Below the pieces are notes generated by a model. The model saw only the letters and a list, made by a program, of their open reading frames with translations, had not been told where the DNA came from and did no database searches. This document shows, one piece after another, positions 29,601 to 44,600 of a stretch of 64,000 bases of DNA. This DNA comes from Tridacna crocea (lineage: Eukaryota; Mollusca; Bivalvia; Cardiida; Cardiidae), in assembly GCA_943736015.1 (NCBI GenBank), contig OX031063.1:39448672-39512671 (forward strand). The letters run 5' to 3'. Both the position numbers and the translations under genes were made by a program. Numbering within the stretch: the first letter of the stretch is position 1; every line of letters begins with the position of its first letter.

Positions 29601-32600
29601 CCTGAGGAAGAAACAGATTGAAAAAATCGTGGGAAAAGGAGAAAATGCTGGTTACCAGCATTTTCTCCTTTTCCCATAATGTTTTCATAGACAAATTTCA
29701 TTATTTGAGTCACATCTAAATAGTTATCTACAAATGCTTTTATTTGAACAAATCTACATTTTTCTCATGTGATAGAGGGTGATAGTCGATAGTGTTTTTT
29801 GTGAAAATCATACACCATGATCAGCTAGAACCTGATGTCGGTCCTACTTTGTGAAATGGTCTTGCTTAGTAAACCTTAAAGATACATTTAGTTTTAATCC
29901 ATTTTGTCCTTATTTTATGACCCTATGATTATTCTAGTACTTTCATACCAAATATCGCCCCCGATGGCTACAAGGTTACACAAATTACGACGATAAGAAG
30001 ATGCATTTCGTGTTTTTGAGGTCTTGCAAGCAATTTACGTTGTCGTTTCCGGTTTAAAATGAAGACAGATTTCATGTGTTTTTCTATCCCTATATCGGCA
30101 ATTTACCTTCGTTTATCTATGTTCACGCAGCTGAACAATTTAACACACTGTCAAGATTTAAAGCTTTACCAAGCGATAAAATTATGGACTTGTCCAAAAT
30201 GTTACCAGCATTTTTTCCTTTTCCTACAATGTTTTCAAAAGGCTACTATTCAAGACCCGTAAAAACCAGGGATTGTCTGGGAAAGCGTTAAGTGAAATAT
30301 TACGCCAGTGGGAGGAGTGCACTTGAATTATAATAAAGAAGTGGAAAATAATTCTTAAAATGATATTACAGGCTAACCTATTACCACACAATGAGTTTTT
30401 ACAATCTTGTGAAAGAAGGCCCTTGAAAACATTGTGGGAAAAGGAAAAACTGCTGGTAACCACCATTTTCTCCTTTTTCCACCATGTTTTCTGTCTTATC
30501 AGGGAAAAATTGCACTGTTTCAGCTATAATGAAATTGTCGTCTGCAAATGGTTTCAATTTGGACAAAGATAATTGTTTTTCGTCTGGTAAAGGCTTAATA
30601 CAAGTATGCATCATGAGAACTGTAGGACCACCGTGACATGGGAGGTTAGCCTATTCAAATCTTTATAAAACGGTAATGTTTTTGACTGGCCGAACTTGAA
30701 GGCACTTGCAGATGACTAATTCAATCTCAGTGAAATAGCAGAGTTTGCTTTTTATAAATTGGTAGAAAACATTATGAAAAAGGGAGAAAATGCTGGTTTC
30801 CAGCATTATCTCCTTTTTCCCACGATGTTTTCAAAAAAAGCTTCATTCATTGGGGTCGTTAAGTTTTGAGACCATTTAGTAAAGAGTTTAAATAAAAGCA
30901 GCCCTACCCACTCCTTCTCAACTCCACTTCCCGAGGAGAAAGCGGGTATTCTTGCTATTATGAATAATCTATTACGTTTATTTCTTTACAAAATGGCATC
31001 AGTCAACTTTAAGAATTGTTCTCACAAAAGACATATAATCAACGTTAACCCTTTCCCAAACAATCCCTGGTTTTTACGGGTCAGGAATAGAAGCCTTTTG
31101 AAAACATTGTGGGAAAAGGAGAAAATGCTGGTAACCAGCATTTTCTCCTTTTCCCACAAAGTTTTCTACCCTGTCATATAGAAAAATCATCTATTTAGCA
31201 ACTGTTATTTTGTCACCTGCAAAATGCTTTCAATTTGGTCTGGTCCAAAATTTGCCGTTTGGGAAAGGGTTAAGGTAGTGGACCCGTTATAGAAATCAGC
31301 TATTTCCACTTTAAGATTGCCCTTCAAAATTTGCTATGATTAAGAATGAATATCATTTTACTACTTTAGAGGACCCATCCCCCCCCCTTTTTTTTTCTTT
31401 CTTAGAAGTATCATTCATAAATCTAAAACCACTTTATTATCATTACAAAAGGAGATAATAATTACCTCCCTTTTCTGAGAACTAGCAACAGTCTTAAAAA
31501 ATAATTTCAAGACAGACATCAAAGGAATCTCTGGTCGGTTAAAATGTGAAATAGTATTGTAACTCCATAAATCCGTATTTATCAACTATCAAGAAATGTT
31601 ATTCCATGTTGCACTTGAAGTATTACGGGTTTATTACCTTAACCCTTTCCCATACAATCCCTGGTTTTTACGGGTCTGGAATAATAGTCTTTTGAAAATA
31701 TTGTGGGAAAAGGAGAAAATGCTGGTTACCAGCATTTTCTCCTTTTCCCACAATGTTTTCAACTCTATTATAGACAGAAATAATCTTTTCAGCAAGGGTT
31801 GAATTGTCGTCTGCAAATGCTTTCAATTCCAGTGGTCTAGTCCAAAAGTTTGTCGTTTGGGAAAGGGTCAATTAAATTAAGTTTAGCATGGTTCGTTGTC
31901 ATCTACGGAACCGAATTCCAACATGCAATACATGCATTTGAGCCATGCTCTCGCAAAATGCGGTTAAATGCATTTCCGTGATCCATAATACCGATCAAGT
32001 TTTCACATAATTATGGACCTGTAAGATTCATTATGTCAACAGAATCATGAGGTAGACAGGTCCTTTGACATACAGAAAATTTATCAAAAGCAAAAAGTTT
32101 CGGCCCATATCAGGCTGTGCGGACTGCGCAGGCTGACATGTGTCGATATCTTTAGTAAATTTGCCTTTATTTATTTTACATAAACGCATCATGCCCCCTT
32201 TTCAAAGATTTATTACTCATTTCATAATGGTAGTTCATATGGCCCGCAACACACGAAAAGGGGCATTCGCATATTTGCGTAAAGTGTCGTCTCGGATCAG
32301 CCTGCGCAGTCCGCGCAGGCTAATCCGAGACGACACTTTACGACCACATTAGATTTTGTGCTATAGTAGATATGCGCAAAACAGCAAAAAATCATTGAAA
32401 CGGAAAGTTTCGTCTCGGATAAGTCTGCGCAGATTGCGCAGGCTAATACGAGACGACACTTTACGCAAATGTCCGAATGTCCCTTTTCACGTGTTGCAGG
32501 TCAATTAATCGTTGATTAGTTTCAATTTGTATTGGACAGCTTTGGAAAACAATTTGTTATGAGAGAGATCTCGGTCGAATTCGATGATATGATTTATTAA

Positions 32601-35600
32601 CTGTATATTGTTTAACACCGTTTTTTGTGGTATTTGTCGAAGACAATACCACTATGAGTTCAAGATTGAATTTTGATAACCATGTATTTTATTATGTGCA
32701 AAGCCGAAGGAAATAAACCCAGTTAAACTCATCCTCTCTCCGGCAAATGAGTTTTTCGGTGGACACAGATATTTAATTTGAAATGGCATTTTAAAATACA
32801 TTGGGCTAGGCCATCGATCGTTGACATATTTATTTATGAATGAAAATAGCTTCTCTCGCTCATAGCCTTTTATTGGCGCAACAATACAAATTTGCCTACT
32901 GATCCCGGGCTTTTTCGTTCCAAAACCAATTCGTTCCATGGCTTTTTCGTCCTATGATTGCGTGCTACTCCATTTGATTGCTCATGAATATTTATAGATC
33001 AAAGTAATTGATTGTAATGTTGGAAATTAAATGTAAAAGGCTATAGATATTTCAAAATTATAGTTTTAAGGTACATGAGTACTCCGTCTTCAACCGAAAA
33101 GGTATTCATTTGCTTTTAAGCCAATATTTGAACAATATGTCTCTTTTTCTTTCAAACTATTGATTCCACGCAATGGGCTTCCTTGACAAATACCACTTCA
33201 GCGTTCTCTACGCTTTGATTACATTACTTGCTTTATATCGCAGCCAGTACAACTATCCATGATTTCCCGGAGTTTCTTTTACCAGTGCTCTTAGTAGAGT
33301 GGAGAATAAATTAGTACTTTTTATTAAAACTGATACGATTACCTCTTCTCTTCTTTTATCCATATGTACTTTATACTTTCCTTATAAATGATAATATACC
33401 ATGTATATTCATGTTCTGCCTTTGCATAAGGCAATAAAACATTTTAATGTTTTTTGGCAAATAAGGGATTTGAATTGACTTGACTTGTGAACAGTAATTA
33501 ACTTCTGCATTTCTGTTAATCAGCTTCGTTCGCTTGATCGTTTAAGTATGATTTTTTAATTCAAAATACGTATGTTTGGGTGTTTGATGGAAGATAGTAG
33601 GACCAATTTCCCATCCCAACTAGTTGCGATGAGTTTATTTGTGTCCCTTCCCTAAATATTTGGGCTATCTTGATTTTTTGTGTGTATTTTATGTCTAATT
33701 CTACAGCAAAAGTGTCTCTTTTCGAGTACAAAAAGGAACATTTATCCACCACCCCTTCTTAGATACTGAAACCTGTCTATAATATAATCCTTAAATCTTA
33801 TGTCTGTGATTCTGAAAACCATTCACTACATGAACATATCTCGCTATAAAACACGAAAATGATAGTCTGTTTCAAGGAAGTTGGAATGTGTAAAGGTGAT
33901 AGTATCTGAGAAAGATAAAGCTCGAACCTTCAACCTTTCACGCTGTTTCTCTCATAAAAGACATCAATCACTGTTGACATTCAAGCTATATACAAAGTCG
34001 AGACGGATGTGGTGATGGTTTTGAGGTAAGAAGATTGCTCGAAAGCCGACCGGGAAGTAGCCCACATATCTCCGACAGGCACAAAAGCTCATAATATCCT
34101 TTACAAAACAATCCCGACTTTTAACGACCCCGTAGATTTTTTTTTTTTTTGATTTTGAAAACATTGTGGAAAAAGGTAACCAGCATTTTCTCCTTTTTTC
34201 CACAATGTTTTCTGTACTTATCTGAACAGTTCGCGCTGAATGCTTTCAGTTTTGACAAGTCTAACTTTCGGTTACTTGGTTGACATTTAATTCATAACCT
34301 GATGAAATTGCACCATGAGAAAGATTGCCTCAGAAAATACAGTGGGAAAAGGGGATAATGCCGGTAACCAATATTATCTCCATTTCCCCAATTCCCACAA
34401 TGTTTTCTACCCTTCCGAACTCTAGATTCAATTTTTGAGTCATACTAGCTGTTGCTTGCAAATGCTTACAACTTGGCGTAGTCTAGAACTTTGTCATTTG
34501 GTAAGGATGTTAGCAGACGACTTTGATAACAGTCTTCTGTTAACCTTTTACCACATAGCAAAATTTTAGACTTATCTAAATTGAAAGCATTTGCAGACGA
34601 CAATTTTAAAGTGGCTCAAATGACGAAATTTGTCTTTGCTAGGGTAGAAAACTTTGTGGGAAAAGGAGAATATGCTGTTTACCAGCATGTTCTCCTTTTC
34701 CCACAATGTTTTCAAAAGGCCTCTTCCTCAGGGCCGTTGAAAGGCGTCATTGTGTGGTATAGGGTTAAAACACCAAATTGTTTGACACATTAAATCAAAA
34801 CATTATTGATAAGAGGGAATTTAACGCTTTCCCAAACGACAAATTTTGGACGCTTCCAAACCAAAAGAGTTTGCAGACAACAATTTCAGATTTGGAGAAA
34901 ATGGCAGAAGGTTCTCAAAAAGGGTAGAAAACACTGTGGGAAAAGGAGAAATTTCTCCTTTTGCCACAGTGTTTTCAAAAGACTTTTACTGCAGACACGT
35001 AAAAACCAGGGCTTGTTTGGGAAAGGGTTAATTGGTAGAGATTATCCTGTTTTAGCCTAAATGTTTTCAAAAATGGTCGAGTGAAAGGTATGAAAAAGAT
35101 AGGGAAAGTATTAACTTATTTTACAAAGCATTCATTCATTCGTTTTTACTGTTGAAAGATAGCGTATGCACCTTGTAAATATTTACCTGTTACAGTATGT
35201 GCACGGTACTAATAGTGTCATGGTGCGATAGAATCGCAATGTGCGCCAGTTCGCATACATGTGGTTTTGTCGGTTTTTTTTTTCTTTCCAGAAATAGTCA
35301 TAGACTTAACCCTTTCCCAAACAAGCCCTGGTTTTTACCTGTCTGCAGTATAAGTCTTTTGAAAACACTGTGGCAAAAGGAGAAATTGCTCGTAACGAGC
35401 AATTTCTCCTTTTCCCACGGTGTTTTCTACCCTTTTTGAGAACTTTCTGCCATTTTCTCAAAATCTAAAATTGTCGTCTGCAAACTCTTTTGGTTTAGAA
35501 GAGTCCAAAATTTGTTGTTTGGGAAAGGGTTAAATAAGTAATAGATCTAAACATTACCAGTAAAGTCTAGTAGTTTAGTCATCATGCTTTGATATGTGCT

Positions 35601-38600
35601 GATCAGTGAAAACATTGTAAAGAGCAAATTCTCCTCTAGCTAAAATTATGTTTCTTTTTTACTGTTTATATTGCTACAACTGACGGTATTTGTCTTTCTA
35701 AGGGTTGAAATGAATGTAGAAAAAGGAGAAAAATACCGTTTATCAGCATTTTCTCCTTTTCCAACAATGTTTTCAAAAGCTCTTTTCCTCGAGGATTGTT
35801 TAACTCTGGGTTAACCCTTTACCAAATAATCCTTGGTTTTTACGACCCTTTCTGGCAGCCTTTTGAAAACTTTGTGAAAAAAGGAGAAAATGCTGGTAAC
35901 CAGCATTTTCTCCTTTTCCCTTAATGTTTTCTACCCTGCTGGAAATAAATTTCAATTTTTGAGTTACATTTATAGTGTTATCAGCAAGTGCTTTCAATTT
36001 GAACCAGTCTAAAAGTTTGTCGTTTGGTAAAAAGATAAGCTATTCTCTCGAGCATTTTTTCTTATCTTCAAAGTATATTACTTCTATATGCTTTATAATT
36101 TAGGTCTTTTGTGCAGATACAGATTGTGTCATTAGACCCGATACAATCAAAGGCTATCTCGAGGTTTCATACTTCTTAGGCTCGTGAAATACTAATGAAC
36201 TTTGCTGTCAATTATTCCATAAGTAGCGGGTGCGAACATTAGACTCATAAAGCCCATACAGCGCAGTGGTTTTGCAGAAAAAATAACTCAAATGTTTTTT
36301 TTTTTTTTTTTTAACAATGTAGATTAACTCTTTACCAAATTGAAAGGAATTGCAGACGACAAAATAAATATAACTCAAAAATTCAAATTTGTTTCCTGCA
36401 GGGTAGAAAACATTGTGGGAAAAGGAGAAAATGCTGGTTACCAGCATTTTCTCCTTTTCCCACAATGGTTTCAAAGGGCTTCTATCTCGGGGTCGTAAAA
36501 ACCAGGGATTGTTTGGTAAAGGGTTAATATTTGACGGCAAAGTACGCAAAGTTTTTATCATATATCCCAGATATCCGGGTATTTCTTTTCTGTTTTGAAG
36601 ATTTATGAAAAATGAAAAAAAAAGTTTTAAGTTGATTTCTTTCCTTTTTCTATTCCCTTATTTTTTCAATGTTCGTCTGAATAAAAATTCAGTCCGTCGT
36701 GTAGACACAGAGAATGAATATCTCAATAGTTCATCTAAATAGGCCCAAATAGTGAAACGAGACCAGCCATTCTATTTACCTATCAGCAGCTGTTTGATCC
36801 TTGGATCATTATCATAGACAAGTCTCATCTCTATCCACCCTCGTACCTGCCCCACCCCCTCCATATGCCCTTGCTTCACATTCCCTATGGGTACGAACAA
36901 CAAAGAAAACATGTCAAGAGAACGCGTTCCACTCCCCGGCCGTCACAAGAGACCATCATGGGTCCAGCCTCCGACGTCGGTGATAAGTAACAGCTACCAC
37001 AAAACCTCCGGTCACTAAGTGGTAGATTTAATTGAATCATAAAAGGTTGGGAAAAAGGACGGACCCGCTAGCCGGTGCGTATTATAGACCTACCCGTAAG
37101 CTAGCCACTTGAAATACAAGGACACCAAGTACCGCAAAGTACCGACAGCGTCTATCCTTTACATATAATCAATATAATTTTTGTATATATCTGTCGTAGA
37201 AAAAAAGTTAGAAAACATTGAGACAAAAGGAGAAATTGCTCATTATGAGCAATTTCTCCTTTCGTCACAATGTTTTCATTGTTCTGTCAAAGTCTTGGTG
37301 AAATATTTACTCACTTCTAACCACCTTTTTGACATGTCTAATCATTTTTCTTTTTCAATTGGAAGAAAGGGGTTTAATACGATCTTATATCAGTATTCAT
37401 AAGTAGAGTACGGTGAGACGATTTCTTGTACCTGTCCGTGTACCGTATTCACCCGGATTTTAGTGGTCAAAAGATGGATTCGAATGGACATTTTTGAAAT
37501 TAAATGATGAATTAAGATATCCCCGGCATACTGTTACCGAAATTTTATACGATTCGGGCTTAATAGTGTTTCCCAACCTCGAATTTCACAAGAGAGGAGG
37601 GACAAGAATTCATAAAACACTCTTTTTTTAACAATTATTATTAGAAAATTCATCATCAAAGTCATCAGAATCATCAGAATAATAATATTATTAATAATAA
37701 ACAATAATGTTGATAAATAATACTAATATTAATACTATCACTACTACTACTACTACTACTTCTAATAACAATAATCATCATCACTATCATTATCATTATC
37801 TTCATCAATTCTTATCACATGAATATCTTCAGATCGGCAATCTAGCTTTTCCCCAAAAAGCAGGCCCAGTTTCTTTGCCTTTGATTTCATTTACGCAACA
37901 AAGGGAATACAATGGATCATTTGCAAATGTTTTGAAAGTGGGCGGGTCTACAATGTTGTAAACTGATAAAAAGTTTTAAAAATTGTGCAACTTATGGATA
38001 TATCGAAGAGCTGTTAATCTTTTATTGCACGGTCCAGAATTTTAAAGATCTTGAGGAATGCGATTTTTGAAAATATTGTTGGAAAAGGAGAAAATGCTGG
38101 TTACTAGCATTTTTCACTTTTCCCACAATGTTTCTACTCTATAAAATACAAATCCCAACATTTGAGACAGTCAAATTTAAAATGTCGTCTGCAAATAATT
38201 ACAATTTGGTGGAGTCTAAAAATTTGTCGTCTGATAAGGAGTTAAGTGTGAACATCAAAAAGCCGCTTATTTCCACTTAATAAAAGATAGATGATTTTCT
38301 GTAAAACGATCTTTTGGTAATTTAAAGGTGACTGGCCGCTCACTGCACGGGTTAACACCAAGCACAGCACGAGATAATACCGATCGACGTCCGAAACTTG
38401 CCGAACCAGACACGGAAAGGCACGACTAGGTGGCTTAATGAGCGAGACACCATTGACGCGACCTGCATTGACCTATTTCATGATTTTCACATCGATTTAA
38501 AGACCTTCCCTTTTTTTACCTTAACCCTTTACCAAACAATCCTGACTTTTTACACCCATGTGAAAGAAGCCGTTTGAAAACATTGTGGGAAAAGGAGAAA

Positions 38601-41600
38601 ATGCTGGTAACCAGCATTTTCTCTTTTTCCCACAATGTTTTCTTCCCTTAATAAAACAAATTTCAATTCTTTAATCACATTTATTTTATCGTCTGCAAAT
38701 GCTTTCAATTTGGACCAGTCTAAAATTTTGTCGTTTAGTAAAGAGTTAATCTGCAAGCTACTAAGTGCGACTCGGGGACCTTTTTGCATATAGCGTAGAT
38801 CAAGATCAGACTGCAGACAACGTGCATTGGACCTATAATGTCCGATGAGGAGACTTTTTCTCTCAAAAAATGCCTTTGACGTAGCAAAATTTGGGTTTTT
38901 ATGATCAGTTTGGAAGTGTTATTTCATTTGTTTGGCAGGTTAACATTATGAGGATAATTTGAAGAATTATTTAATCCTTTACCAGACAATACCTGGTTTT
39001 TGTACGACCCTGTCATAGAAGTCTATTGAAAACATTGTAGGGAAAGGAGAAAATGCTGGTAACCAGCATTTTCTTCTTTTCCCACAATGTTTTGTACTCT
39101 GCTGGAAACAAACTTTAATTTTCGAGTCACGTTTATCTTGTTGTTTGCAAGTGATTCCAAGTGGACCAGTCTAAAATTGTGTTGTTTAGTAAGGAGTTAA
39201 GGTCCAGTCAAACCTTTAACCCATTACCACACAATCCCTACTTTTGAGGTCCCTGAGAAAGAAGCCTTTTGAAAACACTGTAGGAAAAAGAGAAAATGCT
39301 GGTAACCAGCATCTTCTCCTTCTCCCACAGTGTGTTCTACCCTTCTCAGATCAAATTTCAATTTTTCAGTCATGTTTATTTTGTCTAATGCAAATGCTTT
39401 CAATTTGAACCAGTCCAAAATTTTGTCATGTAGTAAAGAGTTAAATACCCTGAATAGCTAAGATTGTCTTCAGAGGTTTATTTTGATAGAGTAAAAAAAG
39501 ATCAGACTGAACTAAAGATCGACACCTTTCGATGTTTTAACCACAAGTTCTAGTAACTTTACGATCGTGAGAAAGAGGGCTTTTGAGGACAAATATTGAA
39601 AGGTTAATTTATTTAAGAGATTAATTTAAACATATTTTATTCAATATATTGACATTTACATTTACAATACAAGAAATGATGTGAAAAGGATTGGAACGAA
39701 AGCATATTGCTTATATAGTTCCTCTCCCTAAACTGAAACACGTGATATTCCAATAATATCAAATGTCAAAAAAGAAAAGAATTTATTACAAAAGAACAGA
39801 TAATAGGATTATAAACAAAAGGGCTGTTATCTGAAAAATTAAAAAGAAAAAAGGAAAAGTGATTGGTGATTGAGCAGAGCGGCAGCAAAAGATACAAGTT
39901 ATGCTTGTGTATAAAAGTTCGCGACAGTACATAGTCAGAAAAGAAGATCAGCGGATCTAACCTTTAATTGGAATAAAACTAAGAGAATCTCTTGCTTTTA
40001 TCAATGTAATCATGAACTGCATGGAAGATATGTTCGTTTTCGACAAGGGAGAGTTCGTTGTCTCCATAAAGCACTGTATCAATATTAAAAGCAGATTTAA
40101 CGCTAATATGTTGTCTGAGTGTTACTCGAATGTTACAATAAAATCTGCATTCAAAGAAGTAGTGTGTATTAGATTCAACTTCCCCGCAACGACAAAGAGG
40201 AGAAGTCACAATATTTTTCCAGAAGAGATGTTGTTTTAGATCGCTACAGTTATTTCTAAGTCGAGTATGAATAATTTGCATTTTTCTTTCCCCATTAAAA
40301 TAAAGTTTACAAGGAGTGGGTTTGTCTATGTTCAGCAAACGTTTAAACGCCGAGAGAGAGTCAGATTCTCTTGTAGCTTGTGGCAAGGAGTTCCATGCGT
40401 TTACAGCTGATGGCAGGAAAGAATTCCTATAAAGGCTGGTTCTACAAAGTATGTTTGCCAAGTCATTAGAATTGCGAAGATTGGACGTTATGTTACTTCC
40501 AATAGTGGACGGAACAAGAGAGCATAGGTAGTTTGGAACTAGACCATTAACCATTTTGAAAAAAAGAATGAGTTTATGTTTGTTTCTGCGATGTCTTAAT
40601 GTCTCCCAGCCAGATTCTCTAGAAAGGTCTGAAAGAGACACTAATTTGGTGCACCCTGTTACTATCCTGGCTGCCTCGTTTTGGATCTTATCGAGTTCTG
40701 CCTTATGGTATTCATACATGTTGTCCCAAACGGTGTCTCCATATTCAAGAATAGGTCTGATGAATGAGAAGTATATAGTCTGCAGAGAAAGGCGATCAAG
40801 CAGAAATTTTAAACGGCGTAAAATACCTATTCTATTCCATGCCTTCTCAACAATAGATTTAATTTGTTGGTCCCAGGATCCATCACAAGATAGACAGATA
40901 CCGAGGTGTTTATGAAACTGGACCGTCAGAATTGCAATATTTGACATAGTAAGGACTGGGTGATCGGGTTTGTCACGTTTACGAGATATTAACAATGATT
41001 TCGATTTCGAGGGATTAAACTTAACCAACCATCTATCCGCCCAGTTGTTTATTTTTTCAATATCCGACTGTAGAATAGCTCCGGATATATTTGGAGTATC
41101 GATTTCTATGGAAAGACTAGTATCGTCAGCAAACAAATTGATTACTGATTCAAGGTTGTCCACAATGTCATTTATGTAAACCAAAAACATCAATGGACCT
41201 AATACTGACCCCTGTGGAACTCCAGCTCGTACAGGTAATAATTCAGAAGATCCTCCAGGAAGAACCACTTTCTGAGTTCTGTTAGACAGATAATCCCGAA
41301 GAAAAAAGATAAAACTTTACCATCTATACCTGCAGCTTGTAATTTAAAAATGAGACCATTGTGCCACACCTTGTCAAATGCTTTGCTAATATCAAAAAAT
41401 ACCATCCTTATTTCACGACCATTGTCCAAAGCACTACAAATCCTATCATACAAATAAGTCAACTGGTTGACTGTTGAGTCCCCAGGAAGGAATCCAGACT
41501 GACATGGCGTGAAAAAGTTATTTCTTTTTAGATGATTGAATATATGTTTGTATAAAATTCTTTCAAGAACCTTCTCCATAGTGTTTAAGAGCGATACAGG

Positions 41601-44600
41601 TCTATAATTAGATAGTATAGAACGATCACCACTTTTAAATATCGGACACACAAGGGATGTTTTCCAAGCAGATGGAAGTACACACTTATCGAGACAAAGA
41701 TTATATAATCGACAAAGAGGAAATGAAAATTGGGACGGTGATTCTACCAATATTTTGTTGTTGATGCCATCTGGACCTGATGCCTTTGCAATACAAAGAG
41801 TTTGCAATACATCGAAAACCTCTTGGGGTGTTATAGTAATATTATTGATATTTTTACCGAGAAATTGCGGATAGTCACACGGAAGAGTGATTGAAGAATC
41901 GTCAATCTCTGATTGACTGCAGAAAAACGAATTCAAAAGATTTGCCTTTTCGTAATCATCTACTGCAAATATGTCATTAGTAGAGTCAAAAATAGGCGGC
42001 AACGTTGACCCTGAACTAGAAGTCGGACTTATAAACGACTTAAGGATTTTCCACCAGTCACGTGAACCTAGATTGCCAGATCTTAATTTAAGTGCCATAT
42101 TGTTAAAATAATCAATTTTTGCAAGTCGAATATTTGAAATCACTTCATTCCTTAAACGTCTAAATTTCGTCCAATGCTGGTCAGAGTCGGTTTTCCTTGC
42201 TTTTTTGTAGTATCTTTTTCTCCTGCGAATTTTTCTTTTTATTTCCGACGTTATCCAAGGCTGGTCATGCAGATTTATGGTGACGGTTTTATTTGGAATT
42301 GATGGGGATGCCTTTTCGATTAAGATGTCCGAAATGTTTTGTGTGTATATGTCCGGGTCGTCATTATAAACAGAATTCCAATCAACTTCTGATAAAGTAC
42401 TTATAAGCTTACAATAATCACCGTTTTCATACTTCCATATTTTACGTTTATATGAGTTATATTTTGGTTTTAAAAAGTTGAAAACACCAAAAATAGGACA
42501 ATGTTAACGAACATTCAAATTCAGGCATGGCTCCCCTACTCCTGAAGTTAGAATAGATTCTCTATTTTTCACAAAAAGGAGGTCAATTACTGACACTGAA
42601 TTTTCAGTGAAATGAGTAGGTTCCTCGATACACTGCGTGAGATTGAAGTGCCTATTTAAGAGATTACCGAGTGATCCAATATTTTGCTGAGAGCAAAGGA
42701 AACGAAGACAAACGTACAAGCATATGAAAATTACAATAAATATCCTTTGCCTGTATTTAACTACTAGTGAAAAGTTTATACTTATTCTAACTCTAGATTT
42801 TGAAAGGAATACGATTTCGTCTGGTTGGTTAATATAGGCTCGGTCGCGACGCAAAGAATATATAGTATATCTAAAATTATCAGAATCATCAGAAATACGA
42901 TCATTTTCATTACACCATTTTCCTAAATATCTATTTACTATCTATTATTAGATTTCATGAAATTTCCTGTTTATCCATAGTTAAAGATCCAAATGCCATT
43001 CCCTGCCGTGATCCGACACCGGTTAATGGCGCCTTGGAGGTGATTTCCGGTATACCATTTATGATCAACAACATAACGGTTAAACTAAAGTGTCTCCATG
43101 GTCTCGAGTTCCCAGATGGAACCATGGAAAAAGTCGAACATTGTTTCGCCGCTCCGACACCACTTCGAATTACGGGAATCTGGTCACCAGATCAGGGACG
43201 GTTGGTTTGCCAAGGTTATTGTTTAGAATCTTGCATGGCATTTATTATTATCAAATCGTATTAAAGTTTTTTTTTTCTCTCTTTTAATTTGGTTAATAGA
43301 GTTAAATTGTTTTCAAACTGTACTATCACCATGAATCATATGAATATATTTTGGCAACAATTTTTTATCTTATAGCTTTTTTTTTCTTTAATTCATACAA
43401 AGCGCAGTATGAAAAATACATGCAACGACAAGGCTCACAACTTTTAATACGCTGTTATTTTCTCTTGATTTTGTAGGTATTGAATTACAATCGGCCTGAT
43501 TTAATATCTACACCATCCGATGTTTTGAAGTATCCAACTAGCCTTTACATTTTTTTTAAAGTAGGCCTATAGCAAAAGAAGCATAACTCTAAAATTTAAA
43601 TTTGTTTCCAACAGGGTAGAAAACATTGTGGCAAAAGGAGAAAATGCAGGCTACCACCATTTTCTCCTTTTCCAACAATATTTTCAAAAGGCTTCTGTCT
43701 TGGGTCGTTAAAATCAGGAATTATTTGGTAAAGGGTTAAAGAGTATAAAAAGACAGGACGTCATTTTCATGAAAATCAAAACAACTTACTGAACAAAAAT
43801 TTCGTTTTTAGAGCCTAAAAATAAATCACCAGTTAGCACCATACGTGAGTATAAATTACAAACTTTTTCTGGTGTCGGAGCGTTTCGTTCATCATTTCTT
43901 TGGGCTTTTTTTTTGATGCATTTGCCAATTATTTTTATATGTGACGGTGTATCGCTTTGTGCCATTTTGTTTTGCATGGCTTCTGTTTCTATGTGTTATG
44001 TTGTATGGTCTCAGGGCGAAGCTTCGTCTTTTTTTTTTAAATCTTTCATTCATTTGGTGGCTCAGTGTATAGCTGTATTGCCCTTGTCTTTTATGTGTAA
44101 ACTTTATACGTGTTGATAAGCGCATATTACTGATTAAATTTCAGCTATTTGAATACATCAAGTTTTATTATGTTCTTTTTTCCTTCTTTTAAGCTCACTC
44201 GTTGCCTTCTGGATCGCCATACACTCTACTTTTTTTTTGAAAAAAAAAATAATATCAAAGAAATCAAAATAATTATTGCAATATTATATACTTTTTTAAA
44301 AACCATTATTTCAAGAATTAAGAGCGATCTAGGCTATTCAATCCAGTATTTCACTCTTATTAAAGCATGAACAAACTGTTTTTCGTTTAACCGACTATCT
44401 TTTAGCTACCGTGTAAGGTCCAGTTTTAGTTCTAAATTTCAAGGTGGTTGACAGGAAAAAAATACTTGTGCTTCAAAACGAACACCTTTTGCAGGTCGAT
44501 AATATATAGATGAAGGCAATAGGATTTCCCTTTTTATTTCACTCGTATGTCTTGCTTTATCTATTTCATTTTAGTGCACAAAGGATCAAACAGAAGTAGA

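Larger units (their letters stand above)
39620..42890 (-). mobile_element. 5'-truncated non-LTR retrotransposon (LINE), decayed
   Basis: Carries the end of an endonuclease domain and a full reverse transcriptase on the minus strand, inside intron 1 and antisense to the host gene. The 5' end is missing and the boundaries are approximate. The domain set suggests a Jockey/CR1-like superfamily. Confidence 0.8.
17657..42980 (+). other. intron 1 (25.3 kb), repeat-filled
   Basis: Between exon 1 and the first CCP-like exon I see only repeats: TTAA-MITEs, other palindromes, a SINE and a LINE on the opposite strand. The stretches 19,500-20,980, 21,220-21,830, 23,170-24,350 and 32,510-34,090 are AT-rich with nothing recognisable except the short open frame at 19,753. 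Confidence 0.6.
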
